From a virus, in IMG/VR virus record IMGVR_UViG_3300035216_000001, positions 1 to 23,406 of that record: 23,406 nucleotides of DNA. One strand, given 5' to 3'. Under the pieces are notes generated by a model, which worked only from the letters and a program-made list of their open reading frames with translations, was not told where the DNA came from and ran no database searches. How positions within the stretch are numbered: the first letter of the stretch is position 1; each line of letters begins with the position of its first letter. Made by a program: the position numbers and the translations under genes. Positions 21,980 through 23,406 of the stretch are shown one piece after another.

Positions 21980-23074
21980 ATGTCACTCTCTGTCGAATAC
22001 GTCACTACCTCACTTAAATCTCTCTACGGTGAAACCATTACCACACCTGACGTTCGTGCCTGGTGTGCTATGAACGATTATAGTTATGTGACTATCTCCA
22101 AACGACTCACAGATTATAAAATTGGTCGTGGTAAGTGGAATCTGACTGTCCAGGAACAACTGGAAGAGACTTATGATTCTCCATCAGCACAATCATCTGT
22201 TGTTGAAAATCTTATCCCACAGAAAGATAATACTTTTGTCCAGTTTGGTAATTTTAAAGACGTTAAGAAAATTATTTCTTCCTATCTATTCTATCCTACT
22301 TTCATTACGGGACTCTCTGGTAATGGTAAGACGGTTAGTGTTGAGCAAGCTTGTGCTCAACTCAAGAGAGAATTAATTCGTGTCAATATCACCATTGAAA
22401 CCGACGAGGATGATCTTATTGGTGGTTTCCGTCTTATTAATGGCGAAACTGTTTGGCATAATGGTCCAGTCATCGAAGCTCTGGAACGGGGAGCTATACT
22501 TCTTCTAGATGAGGTTGACCTAGCATCTAACAAGATTCTATGTCTTCAATCAATCCTTGAGGGTAAAGGTGTTTTTCTTAAGAAAATTGGTAAATTTGTC
22601 CAACCCAAGAAAGGATTTAATGTTATTGCAACTGCAAATACTAAAGGTAAAGGCAGCGACGACGGTCGCTTTATTGGAACTAATGTTCTCAATGAAGCTT
22701 TCCTTGAAAGATTCCCCGTAACGTTTGAGCAGACCTACCCTACAGTTGCTATTGAGCAGAAGATTCTTGAGGGTGTCGCACTAGATTTGGGTATCGATGA
22801 TCGTTCGTTCTGTAGGTACCTGTGTGACTGGGCTGACATCATCCGTAAGACATTCTATGATGGTGGTATTGAGGAGGTTATCTCCACCCGTCGTCTAGTC
22901 CATATCATTCATGCTTATTCTATCTTCAATGATAAGAACAAAGCACTTCAAGTTTGTATCAATCGTTTTGACGAAGAGACCAAAACATCCTTCATGGAAC
23001 TTTATGACAAAGTGGATGTGGATTTTTCCATCGAATGCGAAAGTGAAACTGTTGACTTTGTCCAAGTATGCTGA
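21980..23074 (+). CDS. cobS: MoxR/CobS-type AAA+ ATPase
   Basis: A 364-residue AAA+ ATPase. The ATG at 21980 is chosen over an in-frame TTG 18 bases upstream. An N-terminal helical region (1-80) precedes Walker A GLSGNGKT (111-118), Walker B LLLDEVD (174-180), sensor 1 ATAN (217-220) and LERF (242-245, arginine finger). EDDLIGGF (143-150) and NGPVIEAL (161-168) are typical of the MoxR/CobS branch. Cyanophage genomes call it cobS, after the cobaltochelatase subunit. No cobN-like subunit or other cobalamin gene is in the window. The adjacent VWA gene suggests that the two form an ATPase-adaptor pair. Confidence 0.9.
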   Translation: MSLSVEYVTTSLKSLYGETITTPDVRAWCAMNDYSYVTISKRLTDYKIGRGKWNLTVQEQLEETYDSPSAQSSVVENLIPQKDNTFVQFGNFKDVKKIISSYLFYPTFITGLSGNGKTVSVEQACAQLKRELIRVNITIETDEDDLIGGFRLINGETVWHNGPVIEALERGAILLLDEVDLASNKILCLQSILEGKGVFLKKIGKFVQPKKGFNVIATANTKGKGSDDGRFIGTNVLNEAFLERFPVTFEQTYPTVAIEQKILEGVALDLGIDDRSFCRYLCDWADIIRKTFYDGGIEEVISTRRLVHIIHAYSIFNDKNKALQVCINRFDEETKTSFMELYDKVDVDFSIECESETVDFVQVC

Positions 23075-23103
23075 TAGAGTATGGTGTATCTAACTAAAAT
23101 AGT

Positions 23104-23406
23104 ATGGCTGAAAATACTTTCGTTGGAGGAGAGGGTACTGATAAAATTACCCTCTCTGACGAGAATCTCTATATGGGAAACTACATTGAGAATCTCGGTG
23201 ATTTCAGTACCCCAACAACTAAGGGTATGAGGAAGTACAATGAGGATGAAATTATTAAGGAACTCTCTGATTACATCAGTTCAACTTACAATCAACATTA
23301 TTCGTCTGGTAATGATAAAATCCAGACACTCGATCTGATTGAAGCCTGTGGTGATGGTGAGGCGTTCTGTCGTAGTAACATTCTCAAGTACGCATCACGA
23401 TATGAT
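23104..23406 (+). CDS. DUF3310 (SaV-like) domain protein, 3' end cut by window
   Basis: The first 101 residues are in the window, with no stop reached. The N-terminal 55 residues are polar and variable. Then comes the DUF3310 pattern: NQHY (63-66), IQTLDLIEA (73-81), FCRSNILKYASRY (88-100), matching the HY...Q..DLI...F...N..KY..R core found in many phages, sometimes called nucleotide kinase-like without proof of activity. It starts 29 bases after the cobS stop with no clear ribosome-binding site or promoter. Confidence 0.8.
   Translation, partial: MAENTFVGGEGTDKITLSDENLYMGNYIENLGDFSTPTTKGMRKYNEDEIIKELSDYISSTYNQHYSSGNDKIQTLDLIEACGDGEAFCRSNILKYASRYD

Noticed and set aside
1-23406. tRNA genes, CRISPR arrays, insertion sequences or attachment sites
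   Set aside because: Looked for cloverleaf-like segments, repeated spacers, transposase motifs and long direct repeats by eye and found none that hold up; a tRNAscan or repeat search was not possible.

Overview
The window is a 23.4 kb segment of a T4-like cyanophage (Myoviridae morphology), most likely infecting marine Synechococcus or Prochlorococcus. The evidence is a T4-type order of core genes (17-18-19-20-67-68-21-22-23-3-uvsY-uvsW-55-47-46), all on the + strand. It is followed by the VWA/AAA+ gene pair that cyanophage genomes annotate as cobT-like/cobS, and a DUF3110-like gene (a family best known from cyanobacteria) sits between 47 and 46. Composition is moderately AT-rich by eye. No photosynthesis gene, tRNA, insertion sequence, CRISPR array or integrase was seen.

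Layout. 1-1385: a basic multi-domain protein cut by the window start. 1393-3051: terminase large subunit gp17. 3051-3739: three small accessory ORFs. 3839-6757: tail sheath gp18 and tail tube gp19. 6805-12241: the head module (portal gp20, gp67, a gp68-position protein, protease gp21, scaffold gp22, major capsid gp23), closed by a strong intrinsic terminator. 12348-15487: gp3, UvsY, a small ORF, UvsW helicase and an Sm-like small protein. 15588-19138: late sigma factor gp55, then gp47 and gp46 (SbcCD/Mre11-Rad50-like nuclease), behind a near-consensus sigma-70 promoter. 19135-19617: three micro-ORFs, two of them overlapping in different frames. 19618-19765: a hairpin-rich non-coding stretch. 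19766-23074: a VWA/HExxH protein and a MoxR/CobS-type AAA+ ATPase. 23104-end: a DUF3310 protein cut by the window end.

How it works together. Gp17 packages DNA through gp20 into a prohead built from gp23 on a gp22/gp67 core that gp21 matures; gp18, gp19 and gp3 make the tail. UvsY, UvsW, gp46 and gp47 run recombination-dependent replication and repair. Gp55 is the sigma factor for T4-type late promoters, and six NATAAATA motifs lie in the gaps between late genes. The sigma-70 promoter before gene 55 would let the host polymerase make the late sigma factor before the late promoters fire.

The most interesting signal is regulatory. Three late-promoter motifs (before gp20, before the small ORF at 13418, and before uvsW) are built into inverted repeats. 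A read-through transcript would carry the hairpin, while a transcript started at the late promoter would start inside or beyond it and lose it. At uvsW the hairpin covers both ribosome-binding site and start codon, the logic known for T4 genes e, soc and 49. Other points are a Cys-rich micro-ORF whose reading frame runs through the gp23 terminator, an overlapping micro-ORF pair after gene 46, and the VWA-metallopeptidase/AAA+ pair that has no chelatase subunit beside it.
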